DNA of 64,000 bases from an uncultured Bacteroidales bacterium (GTDB lineage: Bacteria; Bacteroidota; Bacteroidia; Bacteroidales; F082), in the NCBI GenBank assembly GCA_905233685.1, contig CAJOEZ010000003.1, positions 124,001-188,000 of the forward strand. The letters are read 5' to 3'. Below are positions 12,066-21,744 of this stretch, one piece after another. The position numbers were made by a program, and so were the translations under genes. Numbering within the stretch: position 1 is the stretch's first letter; each line of letters opens with the position of its first letter. Below the pieces are notes generated by a model, which saw nothing but the letters and a program-made list of their open reading frames with translations, had not been told where the DNA came from and did no database searches.

Positions 12066-12073
12066 TATTTTTG
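12066..12073 (+). promoter_or_regulatory. -7 promoter box for the TerB/DnaJ gene
   Basis: TATTTTTG, 19 bases upstream of the ATG at 12093. A TTG at 12046-12048 with a 17-base spacer is a weak -33 candidate. Confidence 0.55.
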
Positions 12074-12092
12074 CGGTTCAAAAGACACGACA

Positions 12093-12824
12093 ATGGGATT
12101 TTTCTTGAAATTGATTTTAACGGGTTTGGGCTGGTCGTTTGGCGGCCCGTTGGGTGGCATTATCGGCTATGCCATCGGGAGCCTTTTTTCGGGTGGGCCG
12201 CGACTCATCCGTTCTGAAGTGACTGACACTTTCGGCAATACGGAGGAAAAGCGCGACTTCAACGTGACACTTCTCGTGCTCTCCGCTGCCGTAATGAAGG
12301 CCGATGGCAACGTGAAACGCTCCGAACTTGACTATGTGAAACGCTTTTTCCTGCAAAACTTCGGTCAGGAACGCGCTGAGAACTACATCAAAATGTTGCG
12401 CGAGATTTTGGAGAAAGACTACAACCTTTATGAGGTCAGCCAACAGGTGGGCCGTTACATGGACTATGCTTCGCGCCTGCAACTTCTTCATTATCTGTTT
12501 GGTATCGCCAATGCAGACGGAAACGTGACGCAGCAGGAGTTGGGCGTCATTAACACGATTTCCGACTATATGGGCATCACCAACAGCGACTTCTCTTCGT
12601 TGAAGGCTATGTTCATCAAGGAGACCGACAGCGCCTACAAGATTCTCGGCATCGATCCTTCGGCCTCAGACGAGGAGGTGAAGAGAGCCTATCGCGAAAT
12701 GGCCAAGAAGAACCACCCCGACTTGGTGAGCAACCTCGGCGACGAGGTCAGGCAAGCCGCTGAGAAGAAATTTCAGGAGGTCAATGCGGCTTACGAGTCC
12801 ATCAAGAAACAGCGTGGAATGTGA
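12093..12824 (+). CDS. TerB-like/DnaJ co-chaperone (DjlA-like)
   Basis: 243 residues. A glycine-rich hydrophobic stretch (residues 9-35) could anchor the protein in the membrane. A TerB-like helical domain follows at ~55-165, with paired acidic motifs [11 protein letters not shown] and [13 protein letters not shown]-terminal J domain (~180-240) contains the HPD motif (208-210) needed to stimulate DnaK. The layout resembles DjlA: membrane anchor, TerB, J domain. It would recruit DnaK to a membrane-linked client. The ATG at 12093 follows the promoter; the frame extends 21 codons upstream without support. It stands alone on the plus strand between two C25 genes. Confidence 0.85.
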   Translation: MGFFLKLILTGLGWSFGGPLGGIIGYAIGSLFSGGPRLIRSEVTDTFGNTEEKRDFNVTLLVLSAAVMKADGNVKRSELDYVKRFFLQNFGQERAENYIKMLREILEKDYNLYEVSQQVGRYMDYASRLQLLHYLFGIANADGNVTQQELGVINTISDYMGITNSDFSSLKAMFIKETDSAYKILGIDPSASDEEVKRAYREMAKKNHPDLVSNLGDEVRQAAEKKFQEVNAAYESIKKQRGM

Positions 12825-12857
12825 TTTTTATAGTTTCAAGGACCTACTAAAACCAAC

Positions 12858-12888
12858 AAAAAAAGGTCGCTTTCGAGCGACCTTTTTT
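12858..12888. terminator. Bidirectional terminator with UUCG loop
   Basis: GGTCGCT (12865-12871) pairs with AGCGACC (12876-12882) around a TTCG tetraloop, with A7 before and T6 after. It separates the convergent TerB/DnaJ gene and C25 copy 2. Confidence 0.9.
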
Positions 12889-12907
12889 AATGAAATCCAG
12901 CGGGGTC

Positions 12908-15900
12908 TTACTCCACCACAATCTTTTGGACAGTGGTTTGCGTACCCGTGGTCAGACGGAGGAAGTAAACGCCTTTGGCCATGCCGCTGACGTTGACTTG
13001 AGCCGTGCCGCGAGCGTTGCCCGTGGCCACTTGTTGACCCATGCCGTTGAACATCGTGTAGCTGAACTCGGCGTTGCCACTGTTGATGGTCAGCATGTTG
13101 CTGGCGGGGTTGGGATAGACACCAAACTCGGCTTCGCCTTCTTCGATACCCCATTCAGCATCAACGATGACACATTCAGGAGCTGAGAGGTTGGCACCAT
13201 CATAGGCGGCAATGATGCAGTAAGTATAGCTGCCTTCCCTTTCCACATCATCGGCATAGGTAGTGCTGGTGATTTCGCCAACAACCAAACCGTTGCGCAT
13301 GACGACGTAGGCCATGGCGTTTTCAGGAGCGTCCCAAGTCAGGACAATCTTGTTGGGCTGGATGCTGTAGTCAAGGTTGCTGACGGGTTCGTAAGTCTCA
13401 GCCGGTCCGCTTCCGCAGCTGCACTCGAACTGGTACGACCAGCTTGAGTTGAGGTTGGTGCCTTGGCAAATCTGAGTGCCGTCTTCATATTTCACCACGA
13501 ACGAGCACTCTTGGTCCCAGCTGCCGCTGGTCCAGGTCAGGCTGACTAAGACGCCGTTGCCGATTTCGATAACGTAGGTCTCGGAGGCGCCGGTGGAGAT
13601 GGTGAGGCTTTGCGAAGGTGTGCCGTCGCTGAAGGCCACGTTCAGTTTGGCGCCGTTCCAGCCGTCGCCGTAGCTGTCAGAGAGTTCAAACACCACATTG
13701 CAGCTGTTCTTCAACATGCCGCTACCTTCAGCAGTCAGGCTGCCGTCGGCAGTAAGGGCGAATTGGATAGGCATTTGCTCCGACTCAGGGCAGTCGGGCG
13801 CGATGTTCACGTTGAACAGGCAGATGGCCACACCTTCCGGGTCGACGGTGCCGACCTCATAGGTGGCGTTTTCGAAAGTGATGTATTGGCTCGTCGAGGA
13901 GGCGACAACAGAGGCGTTGGTGGCCTTGAAGTGGCCCGTGTTCTCGAAAATAGCCATGACGGGAATGGTCTCGCCCGGCACGAAGCTGCCGCTCCAATCG
14001 AAGTCCACAAACTCTATTACGGCCTCGTTAGCGGTGATGGTAGCTCTGCCTTCCCACACCTCGTCACCACAAGTAGCGGTGATTTGGATGTTGAATCTCG
14101 AACCATCAGCCACGCCTTCGGCGATGCTGTAGGTGAAGCCTTCTAAGGTGATGGTCTCATCGGGGTTAAGGCTCTCAAACGAGCCGGTGCCGTTGATGAT
14201 GGTGATTTCGTTAGCGTCGCAGTTCAAGGTGACGGTGGTGGTGCCGCTTGTAGCCTCAGTGCCGACGTTCTTGAAAGTGATGTCGAGGTTGGCTTCCTCG
14301 CCCACATGGGCATAGCCAGGAGTGTAGGCATCGACGGAGATATAAGCTCCCTCAAGGGCAGCTGCCGGAATCACGGAGATGTAAGGAATCTTGTCAAGGC
14401 AAGTCACGCAAACGGTGACATCGCCGCCGGAGGTGATGGGCTCAATGCTGATGTCAGCAGTGCCGCTCTCACCGATGAGGCCCGCGCCGTAAAGCACGCC
14501 GTCCTTCGAGATGCCGACATACGAGCCAGGGGCTGCGCTGACGGTGAAGAAGTCAAGTCCGATGGGCAATACGGCCATGTGGCTCACGACATTCTCAGTG
14601 GGCTGGATGCGGAAAGGCATGACGGAACCATCGCCGAGGGCATGATAGGCTTGCCAATAGTATTTGTCGCTAACACTGCCTTGGTAGTTGTTGGCGTGGG
14701 CATAGCAAACGGCGATGTTGCCGATGAATGGCATGGCAGAGACGCAGTTGAACTCGTCATCGTTCCAAACGGCGTCATAGAGACCGTAAGCGGTTTGCTC
14801 GTAGGTGGGCATTTGGCCGAAGATGTTGGTGGCACCAACAGTGAAGTAATAGTCCTCATACCAGTAAGTGCTGGGGCAGGAGCCGATGTAGGCGTATGCA
14901 GCAGCCTGGTTGTTGCGAATCATGGCTTCGCCGAAGCAAGTGGAAGAGATGCCCCAGTCAGCGGCCTCGCAGCAGTTGCCCATGGCGAGGAAAGGCATAC
15001 CGACATTGGTCAGGTTGTTCACATCGCTGACGGTGAAGCTCGGGTCGGCCCAGCTGGTGTTGGAGCCGTGGGCGGTGTAGTTCACGAAGCCGACACCTGT
15101 GTTCATCGGGGCGTAGCATCCCGTATACGGTTGGCCAAGCCAGTTGTAGACATTTTCGAAGCCGTGTTCGGCGTTGTAATAATACTCCATGGCGTATTGG
15201 ATGGAGGGAGCGCCGTCATAGGCGGTCCAGTAGCTGTCCCAACCGGCAATCAGCAGGACGTTGTTCAGATACGAAGGATTCGGGAGCTCGACATACTTTT
15301 CGTAAAGCAAAGTCTTGTCGAGGATGTTCTGCATCTGCTGGAGGTTCTCAGCGCACATGCGGCTGTGATAGATGTCCGGGAAGTCGTCGTTGTCCACGCT
15401 CATGTACTGAAGGTCGGTGACGCAGTGGGTCTCGCTGCCCGTGGCACTGGCCGGCACTTGGTTCTTGTCGCCGAAGATGATGAGGAAGGTAGGAGCGTCT
15501 TTGTCGTATTCCTCTTGGATGAAGCTGCGGATGGCGGAAGGAGTGTTGCCGATTTGGTCGGTGTAGTGCACGTTCACGTAGAAGCCTTTCATGGTCTTCC
15601 ATTCAAGCCAAGGCTGCATGATTTCTTCAAACATGCGGTCGGCGATGACGAGCATCTTCACAGGGGCTTGCCACAGGTCGGGGTGCTGGTCATACACGTC
15701 GTCGCGCCAGTTGAACATCATTCCGTAAACGCTGGCGAAGTAAGGGCTGAAGGTGCGGGCAAACTCGCTTTCGGCTGCGGCTTTGTCGTAGTCGTTGTAG
15801 CGCACTTCCACTTCGATGTTGTTGTAAACCTCGATGGTGTTTTCAGCAGGATTGTAATTGACGGGGTTGACGGTCAGCGAGCCGACTTGGATGCCGCGCA

Positions 15901-16402
15901 TGGTGCCTCTCATCTCGATGGTGGCGAGGGGACGCTGGCTGAACGACTTGGCAGCGTAAGCCTTTTCGTTATAGACGAACTTCACGTCCTCAGGCTTCTG
16001 GTCCTTGCGGACAGAAGGCTGCTGGGGCATGACTGTCTTGATGCCGTAGTCGGCAAGACGGTAGGTGGTCGTGCTATAGTTCTTCACTTCCACAGTGACG
16101 TTCTTCGCGCCGTAGGGCACGGCAATTAGCTGGTTGGCAGTGGGCAGCGAAGGCTCGCCCAGGTTGCCGGCAGGGTAGGTGCCGTCCATCGTGATGTTGG
16201 AAAACACGCCTTTTTCGGTGTTCACTTCAGTAGCCTCGATGCTGCCGAAGGAGAAGGTGGCAGTGAAGCCATCCTCGGTCACGTTGGCGCATTGTTGCGC
16301 CGAATTGGTGCGGAAGTCGATGCGGCCTTGGGCCATCGCTTGCGAACCAAACAGCAATCCAATCATCAGGAATGCTGCGCTAAGTAAACTTAATCTCTTC
16401 AT
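12908..16402 (-). CDS. C25 cysteine peptidase with T9SS sorting domain, copy 2
   Basis: 1164 residues with a signal peptide (1-24, AMA-Q). The propeptide runs to about 215. The C25 catalytic domain has TAHGSNTSW (His445) and GNCCEAADWG; Cys478 keeps the 33-residue gingipain spacing and Cys477 is next to it. The GNCC context differs from the SVAC context of copy 1. Downstream are two CARDB-like Ig domains (~720-930), the SYGDGWNG domain, a fibronectin-III-like domain and a type A T9SS domain (VYPNPASNMLTINSG). Copy 3 is highly similar along its whole length, so the pair is a tandem duplication. It has its own promoter and is probably an exported endopeptidase. Confidence 0.87.
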   Translation of the reverse strand: MKRLSLLSAAFLMIGLLFGSQAMAQGRIDFRTNSAQQCANVTEDGFTATFSFGSIEATEVNTEKGVFSNITMDGTYPAGNLGEPSLPTANQLIAVPYGAKNVTVEVKNYSTTTYRLADYGIKTVMPQQPSVRKDQKPEDVKFVYNEKAYAAKSFSQRPLATIEMRGTMRGIQVGSLTVNPVNYNPAENTIEVYNNIEVEVRYNDYDKAAAESEFARTFSPYFASVYGMMFNWRDDVYDQHPDLWQAPVKMLVIADRMFEEIMQPWLEWKTMKGFYVNVHYTDQIGNTPSAIRSFIQEEYDKDAPTFLIIFGDKNQVPASATGSETHCVTDLQYMSVDNDDFPDIYHSRMCAENLQQMQNILDKTLLYEKYVELPNPSYLNNVLLIAGWDSYWTAYDGAPSIQYAMEYYYNAEHGFENVYNWLGQPYTGCYAPMNTGVGFVNYTAHGSNTSWADPSFTVSDVNNLTNVGMPFLAMGNCCEAADWGISSTCFGEAMIRNNQAAAYAYIGSCPSTYWYEDYYFTVGATNIFGQMPTYEQTAYGLYDAVWNDDEFNCVSAMPFIGNIAVCYAHANNYQGSVSDKYYWQAYHALGDGSVMPFRIQPTENVVSHMAVLPIGLDFFTVSAAPGSYVGISKDGVLYGAGLIGESGTADISIEPITSGGDVTVCVTCLDKIPYISVIPAAALEGAYISVDAYTPGYAHVGEEANLDITFKNVGTEATSGTTTVTLNCDANEITIINGTGSFESLNPDETITLEGFTYSIAEGVADGSRFNIQITATCGDEVWEGRATITANEAVIEFVDFDWSGSFVPGETIPVMAIFENTGHFKATNASVVASSTSQYITFENATYEVGTVDPEGVAICLFNVNIAPDCPESEQMPIQFALTADGSLTAEGSGMLKNSCNVVFELSDSYGDGWNGAKLNVAFSDGTPSQSLTISTGASETYVIEIGNGVLVSLTWTSGSWDQECSFVVKYEDGTQICQGTNLNSSWSYQFECSCGSGPAETYEPVSNLDYSIQPNKIVLTWDAPENAMAYVVMRNGLVVGEITSTTYADDVEREGSYTYCIIAAYDGANLSAPECVIVDAEWGIEEGEAEFGVYPNPASNMLTINSGNAEFSYTMFNGMGQQVATGNARGTAQVNVSGMAKGVYFLRLTTGTQTTVQKIVVE

Positions 16403-16467
16403 TTTAAAAGTAATTGTTTGATATTTAATTTGTTAAACATTCTTTGGGTTGGCAAATTATGAAACCG

Positions 16468-16475
16468 CAAAAATA
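16468..16475 (-). promoter_or_regulatory. -7 promoter box for C25 copy 2
   Basis: TATTTTTG on the minus strand, 65 bases upstream of the start, in the 113-base gap between C25 copies 2 and 3. Copy 2 can therefore be transcribed separately from copy 3. No terminator hairpin is visible in the gap, so read-through from copy 3 is also possible. Confidence 0.55.
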
Positions 16476-16515
16476 GTATTATTTTTCAAACCACGCTGAA
16501 AAAACTTGACAAAGA

Positions 16516-19500
16516 TTATTCGATGACTACTTTTTCCACGCGTATCTGCTGGTTAGAGGTGATGCGCAGGAAGTAAACGCCCTTGGACAAGCCTTCCACG
16601 CTGACTTGCACATTTCCACGGGCATCGCCTTGAGCCACCGCCTGACCCATACCGTTGAATAGAACGTAGGCAAAATCTGTGTTTCCTGCGTTGATATTCA
16701 ACAGATTATTGGTCGGATTGGGATAAACCGAGAAGGTCTCGACGCTTTCTTCCAAGCCGTCAAGGAACTCCACTTGGACACATTCGGGAAGGGAGAAACC
16801 GTCGGCGTATTCGGCCACCACGCAATAGGTGTAGGTCATCTCCGTGCCTACCTCATCGGTGAAGGTGGTCTCGGTGGTTTCGCCCACTTGGATTCCATTC
16901 CGATAGACGACAAATTGAATCGGGTTAGTAGAAGTTTCCCAATCGAGGATAATGTGGTAGCCGTCCACTTCGGCACTGAGGTTCTCAACGGGGGTGAAGG
17001 TTTCAGTGCTGAATTGGCAGTTGCAGTCGAACTCGTAAAGCAAGCCCGCTTGTGGGTCGGGGCCGTGCTGGTAGATGATATTGCCGTCTTCGTAGCGCAC
17101 CACGAAGCTAACCTCGCCGTCCCATTCGCCGGCAGTCCAGGAGAGGCTGACATGCACGTGGTTGCCGACTTCAAGGGTATAGGAAGCAAAATTGCCGCTG
17201 TCGAAGGAGAGGCTTTCGGAAGGTGTGCCGTCGTCGAAGCTGACGTTCAGGTAGGCATTGTTCCAGCCGTCGCCGTAGGTGTCGCTGAGTTCGAAGACGA
17301 TATTACAGGCGTTACGCAACACGCCGTTGCCCTCGGCAGTGAGGCCATCGTCGGCGTTAAGCGTGAAGTTGAGCGGAAGGATTTCCGACTCGGGGCAGTC
17401 AGGACTAATGATGACATTGAACACGCAAACAGCCTCGCCCTCAGGGTCGACGGTGCCAATCTCAACGGTTTCGCTCTCAAAGGTGACGTATTCGCTTGTG
17501 CTGGCGATACTTGCCACAGCGTTGGCAGCGCGGTAATGGCCTGTATTGACAAAGTAGGCAATGACGCTTTCGGTTTCGCCTGGGACAAATCCGACTTCCC
17601 ATTCCATGTGTTCGTATTCTAACTTGGCTTCGTGGGCCGTAATCACGACCTTGCCTTCCCAAACCTCGCTGCCGGAAGTGGCGGTGCTGTGGAGGACAAA
17701 TTTGGTGCGGTCGGCCACACCTTCCGCGATGCTGTAACTGAAGCCGTCGATGGTGACGCTTTCCCCAGGCTCAAGGCTCTCAAAAGTGGCGGTGCTGTTG
17801 AGCAGGGTCAAGTCGTTGCTTTCGCAAGTCAAGCTGACCGTGGTCGTGCCGCCAATGGCCTCGGTGCCAACATTCTTGAAAATAATGCTCATCGTGGTTT
17901 CGTCGCCAACATGGGCTTGGTTGGGCGTATAGCTGTCGATGGCGATGAAAGGCCCTTCAAGCACGATGGCAGGAAGGTTGACGATATACGGAATCTTGTC
18001 AAGTCCGGTGACGCAAATGGTCACTTCGCCACTCGTGGTGACGGGCTCGATGTCGAGGAAAATAACACCGCTCTCGTCGACGAGGCCTGCGCCATGAAGC
18101 TCACCATCCTTGCTGACGGCCACATACGAGCCAGGCAAAGCACTGATTTCAAAGCTGTTTGCCCCAATGGGGAAAACGTCCATGTGGCTGACCTCGTTTT
18201 CGGTGGGTTGCACGCGATAGGGCATGATGGAACCGTCGCCTAGGGTATGGTAAGCTTGCCAATAATAGGTGTCGGTGTCGTCACGATGTGAGCTGCGGGC
18301 ATGGGCATAGCACACGGCGAGGTTGCCGATAAAGGGCATAGCCGCCACGGTGTTGAAGCGGTCATTCACCCAAATCGCGTCGTAAATGCCCATCGAAGAC
18401 TCCTCGTAGGTGGGGGCTTGCCCGTAAATGTTGGTGGCTCCGACGGTGAAATAGTAGTCCTCATACCAATAAGTGCTGGGGCAGGAGCCGATATAAGCGT
18501 AGGCGGCAGCTTCGTTGGTGCGGATCATGGCCTCGCCAAAGCAGGTGCTGCTGATGCCCCAGTCGGCGGCACTGCAGCAGTTGCCCATCGCGAGGAAAGG
18601 CTTGCCGACGTTGGTCATGTTGGGGATGTCGTTATTGTCAAGATTAGGCTCGCCCCAGCCTTGGTTGTAGCCGTGGGCGGTGTAGTTGGCGAAACTGACA
18701 CCCGTGTTGAGGCTGGCGTAAGCGTTGTCGTAAGGTCGACCGAGGAAATAATTTACCTCGTTGTAGCCATGCTCGGCATTGTAATAATAGTTCATGGCGT
18801 ACTCGATGGACGGTGCACCAATGTATTCGCAAAAATAGTCGTCCCAGCCAGCCACGAGCAGCACATTATTTAAATAGGTGGGGTCGGGGAATTCGTAACG
18901 CTCATACAGCAGCGTTTTGACGATGATGTTCTGCATTTGCTCGATGGTCTCGGCGCACATGCGGCTGTGGTAGATGTCGGGGAAGTCGTCGTCATCGACA
19001 CTCGAATAATACAGGTCGGTGACGCATTCGGTCTGGCTGCCGATGGCGCTGGCGGCCACTTGGTTCTTGTCGCCAAAGATAATGACAAAAGTGGGCGCGT
19101 CTTTGTCGTATTCCTCTTGGATGAAGCTGCGTATGGCCGAGGCGGTGTTGCCGATTTGGTCGGTGTATTTTACGTTCAGGTAAAAGCCTTTCATTGTCTT
19201 CCATTCAATCCATTCCTGCATGGTTTCCTCAAACATGCGGTCGGCGATGACGAGCATCTTCACGGGGGCTTGCCACAGGTCGGGGTGCTGGTCATACACA
19301 TCGTCGCGCCAGTTGAACATCATGTCGTAGACGCTTGCAAAATAAGGACTGAACGTGCGTGCAAACTCGTTGTATGCAGCGGTTTTGTCGTAAGCTCCAT
19401 AGTTGATTTCCACCACGATGTCGTTGTAAACCATGACGCTGCCCTTGGCGGGATTGTAAGCCACTGGATTGACGGTCAGCGAGCCGACTTGGATGCCACG

Positions 19501-19998
19501 CATGGTGCCACGAATCTCAAAATCAACAAGGTTGCGAGCGGTGTAATCCTTTGAGGCGTATGCTTTTTCGTCGTAAGCAAACTTGATGTCCTCAGGCTTC
19601 TGGTCTTTTCTGACTGAGGGCTGCTGGGGCATGATGGTCTTGATGTTGAAATCGCTCAACTTGTACTCAGTAGCTGTGTAGCTGACCACTTTCGCGCTGA
19701 CGTTTTGTGCACCAATCGGCACGGCAATCAGTTGGTGGGCGGCGGGAAGCGAAGGCTCGCCGACATTGCCGGAAGGGTAGGTGCCGTCCATGGTGATGTT
19801 GGAAAACACGCCTTTCTCGGTTTGCACTTCATTGGCAATCAGGTTGTTGAAGGAGAAAGTAGCGGTGAAGCCGTCATCCGACACGTTGACACATTGTTGT
19901 GCCGACTGGGTCTTTCCGAAGTCGATGCGTCCTTGTGCGAAAGCTTGTGCACTGATGAGCAAACCAATAGCTGCTATGAGTAGACTTGTCTTTTTCAT
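16516..19998 (-). CDS. C25 cysteine peptidase with T9SS sorting domain, copy 3
   Basis: 1160 residues with a signal peptide (1-21, AFA-Q). The domain order matches copy 2: propeptide, C25 domain with TAHGYNQGW (His442) and GNCCSAADWG (Cys475), CARDB-like domains, a SYGDGWNN domain, a fibronectin-III-like domain and a T9SS tail (VYPNPTNNLLNINAG). Segments such as MFNWRDDVYDQHPDLWQAP are identical to copy 2, so duplication or gene conversion is recent. The region after the histidine differs (HGYNQGWGE against HGSNTSWAD), which may alter specificity. It starts 7 bases after the S41 protease stop, so the two are probably co-transcribed and translationally coupled. Confidence 0.87.
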   Translation of the reverse strand: MKKTSLLIAAIGLLISAQAFAQGRIDFGKTQSAQQCVNVSDDGFTATFSFNNLIANEVQTEKGVFSNITMDGTYPSGNVGEPSLPAAHQLIAVPIGAQNVSAKVVSYTATEYKLSDFNIKTIMPQQPSVRKDQKPEDIKFAYDEKAYASKDYTARNLVDFEIRGTMRGIQVGSLTVNPVAYNPAKGSVMVYNDIVVEINYGAYDKTAAYNEFARTFSPYFASVYDMMFNWRDDVYDQHPDLWQAPVKMLVIADRMFEETMQEWIEWKTMKGFYLNVKYTDQIGNTASAIRSFIQEEYDKDAPTFVIIFGDKNQVAASAIGSQTECVTDLYYSSVDDDDFPDIYHSRMCAETIEQMQNIIVKTLLYERYEFPDPTYLNNVLLVAGWDDYFCEYIGAPSIEYAMNYYYNAEHGYNEVNYFLGRPYDNAYASLNTGVSFANYTAHGYNQGWGEPNLDNNDIPNMTNVGKPFLAMGNCCSAADWGISSTCFGEAMIRTNEAAAYAYIGSCPSTYWYEDYYFTVGATNIYGQAPTYEESSMGIYDAIWVNDRFNTVAAMPFIGNLAVCYAHARSSHRDDTDTYYWQAYHTLGDGSIMPYRVQPTENEVSHMDVFPIGANSFEISALPGSYVAVSKDGELHGAGLVDESGVIFLDIEPVTTSGEVTICVTGLDKIPYIVNLPAIVLEGPFIAIDSYTPNQAHVGDETTMSIIFKNVGTEAIGGTTTVSLTCESNDLTLLNSTATFESLEPGESVTIDGFSYSIAEGVADRTKFVLHSTATSGSEVWEGKVVITAHEAKLEYEHMEWEVGFVPGETESVIAYFVNTGHYRAANAVASIASTSEYVTFESETVEIGTVDPEGEAVCVFNVIISPDCPESEILPLNFTLNADDGLTAEGNGVLRNACNIVFELSDTYGDGWNNAYLNVSFDDGTPSESLSFDSGNFASYTLEVGNHVHVSLSWTAGEWDGEVSFVVRYEDGNIIYQHGPDPQAGLLYEFDCNCQFSTETFTPVENLSAEVDGYHIILDWETSTNPIQFVVYRNGIQVGETTETTFTDEVGTEMTYTYCVVAEYADGFSLPECVQVEFLDGLEESVETFSVYPNPTNNLLNINAGNTDFAYVLFNGMGQAVAQGDARGNVQVSVEGLSKGVYFLRITSNQQIRVEKVVIE

Positions 19999-20005
19999 GG
20001 GTTGG

Positions 20006-21613
20006 TTATTTTAAAATTCGTTTGTATTCCTTGTCGTTGCCGAGGATTTCGAGGGCTTTTTTCACGCCTGCGTCTTCCGAGGCCATCACGCGGTAGTATT
20101 CTTGCGTATCCCATACGTTTCTGGAAATCAATGCCTTGACTTGCAGGAGAATGAACTTCTCGGAGTGTTTGAATTGTTCGTCGTTCCACTCCACTTTGGC
20201 TTCCTCGGCGGCGGCTTTCAGCCCGTTGACGAGGTCTTGACCGACCTCGAAATCCTTGTTGAAATGCTCGAAATCGCCGTATTGCGCCTTGATGGTTTCA
20301 CGGTGCTTGAGGCCGTAGTCGGTGGTGAAGCGGTTCAGAGCACCCTTGCGGACGAGGTTGGTGTAAAGCTTACTATTATAAGAGGTGTCGACGGGAATGA
20401 AAATGTCGGGCATGATGCCGCCACCGCCATAGACGGTGCGACCGCCGTCGGTCTTGAACTTCAGTGAGTCAGGGAAATGGATGCTGTCGGCGTGGAAATA
20501 TTCGCCACGTTCCAAACGTTTGGTCATCTCTTTGGCATATTCCTCAACGCCCTCTTCGTAAGGCCGCTGGATGCAGCGTCCCGACGGGGTGTGGTAACGG
20601 GCGGTGGTGAGGCGGATTTGTGCGCCGTCGGGCAGGTTGAAGGGCCTCTGAACCAAGCCTTTACCAAAGGAACGTCGTCCGATGACGACGCCTCGGTCGT
20701 GGTCTTGGACGGCGCCCGACAGAATCTCGCTGGCCGAGGCCGAACCTTCGTCGATGAGAACCACCATCTTGCCTGTGGTGTAAAGTCCATCGGCCGTGCT
20801 TCTCCATTCTTGTCGCGGCGAGCGCAGGCCTTCGGTGAAGACAATAAGCTTGTCCTCGCCAATGAACTGGTCCACCATCTCGATGGCCGTGTTGAGGTAA
20901 CCACCCGTGTTGCCGCGCAGGTCGAAGACGAGCGACTCCATGCCTTCGGCTTTCAGTTTGCCGAAAGCCTCCTTGAACTCGGCGGTCGATTCCTGTGCGA
21001 AGCGGTCGAGCTTGATATAGCCGATGTGCTTGTCAAGCATATAGGCCGCGTTGATGCTGTTCAGCGGAATCTTGTCGCGGATAATCTCAAAATCAATCAG
21101 TTCGGGGTCGTTGCCGCGCTTTACGCTTACGGTCACCTTGGTGCCTTTCTTGCCGCGCAGGTGTTTTTGCACGTATTCGTTGTCGATTTTTTTGCCAAAG
21201 GCTTCCTCGCCGTCGATTTTGATGAACTGGTCGCCGGCCATGATGCCGACTTTCTCGGACGGGCCGCCCGCCGTGGGGCTGATGACGGTGATGGTGTCGC
21301 GGATGAGTTGGAAGGTCACGCCGATGCCATCGAAGCTGCCGACGAGGGGCTCGTTAGCCTTCTCCACATCCTTTCTCGAGATGTAGGCTGAGTGCGGGTC
21401 GAGTTCCTTCAGCGCGGCGACAATGGCGTCTTCCGTCACCTTGTCGAGGTCGGCCGTGTCGACGTAGAAGTTCTCGATGAGATAAAGCGTGGTGCCTAAT
21501 TTCTGCGCGTTCATCTGCGCTTTGGATTGAGGTTTCTGGGGTTGGTTTTGGGCTGTTGCCACCATCGCAAAGAGGCAAGCAACGGCCAAGAAAGACATTC
21601 TCAAGGTTTTCAT
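20006..21613 (-). CDS. S41 C-terminal processing peptidase (CtpA-like), secreted
   Basis: 535 residues with a cleavable signal peptide (1-21). The N-terminal helical domain is followed by a PDZ domain (~90-165; GIMAGDQFIKIDGEEAFGK) and the S41 catalytic domain with DEGSASASEI (Ser293) and RRSFGKGL (Lys318). The 25-residue Ser-Lys spacing is that of the CtpA dyad. It probably trims C-termini of periplasmic proteins. Lying directly upstream of a C25 gene, it may take part in maturing that product or its secretion apparatus; this is inferred from position. A second S41 gene at 42078 is membrane-anchored instead. Confidence 0.88.
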   Translation of the reverse strand: MKTLRMSFLAVACLFAMVATAQNQPQKPQSKAQMNAQKLGTTLYLIENFYVDTADLDKVTEDAIVAALKELDPHSAYISRKDVEKANEPLVGSFDGIGVTFQLIRDTITVISPTAGGPSEKVGIMAGDQFIKIDGEEAFGKKIDNEYVQKHLRGKKGTKVTVSVKRGNDPELIDFEIIRDKIPLNSINAAYMLDKHIGYIKLDRFAQESTAEFKEAFGKLKAEGMESLVFDLRGNTGGYLNTAIEMVDQFIGEDKLIVFTEGLRSPRQEWRSTADGLYTTGKMVVLIDEGSASASEILSGAVQDHDRGVVIGRRSFGKGLVQRPFNLPDGAQIRLTTARYHTPSGRCIQRPYEEGVEEYAKEMTKRLERGEYFHADSIHFPDSLKFKTDGGRTVYGGGGIMPDIFIPVDTSYNSKLYTNLVRKGALNRFTTDYGLKHRETIKAQYGDFEHFNKDFEVGQDLVNGLKAAAEEAKVEWNDEQFKHSEKFILLQVKALISRNVWDTQEYYRVMASEDAGVKKALEILGNDKEYKRILK

Positions 21614-21638
21614 GGGTCAAAATGATTTTTTAGGGGCG

Positions 21639-21646
21639 CAAACTTA
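21639..21646 (-). promoter_or_regulatory. -7 promoter box for the S41-C25 operon
   Basis: TAAGTTTG on the minus strand, 25 bases upstream of the S41 start. Confidence 0.55.
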
Positions 21647-21744
21647 CACAAAAAAACCTGATTCACGTAAGATTTCTTTCCTTTTTCTTTCGCTTTGTTC
21701 CTGATTTTAATTGTCCAACAGCTTCCTAAAATCGAGGATGATTT

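Noticed and set aside
14306..16129. 607-codon open frame opposite C25 copy 2 (plus strand)
   Set aside because: It is the complementary shadow of a gene with clear domains, has no signal peptide or known motif, and the same kind of frame appears opposite other GC-rich genes (e.g. 6887-8338, 24759-26447).
21614..21744. Intact toxin gene downstream of the antitoxin-like gene
   Set aside because: The frame beginning at the overlapping ATG closes after 13 codons, and the rest of the stretch holds the S41 promoter and no coding pattern.
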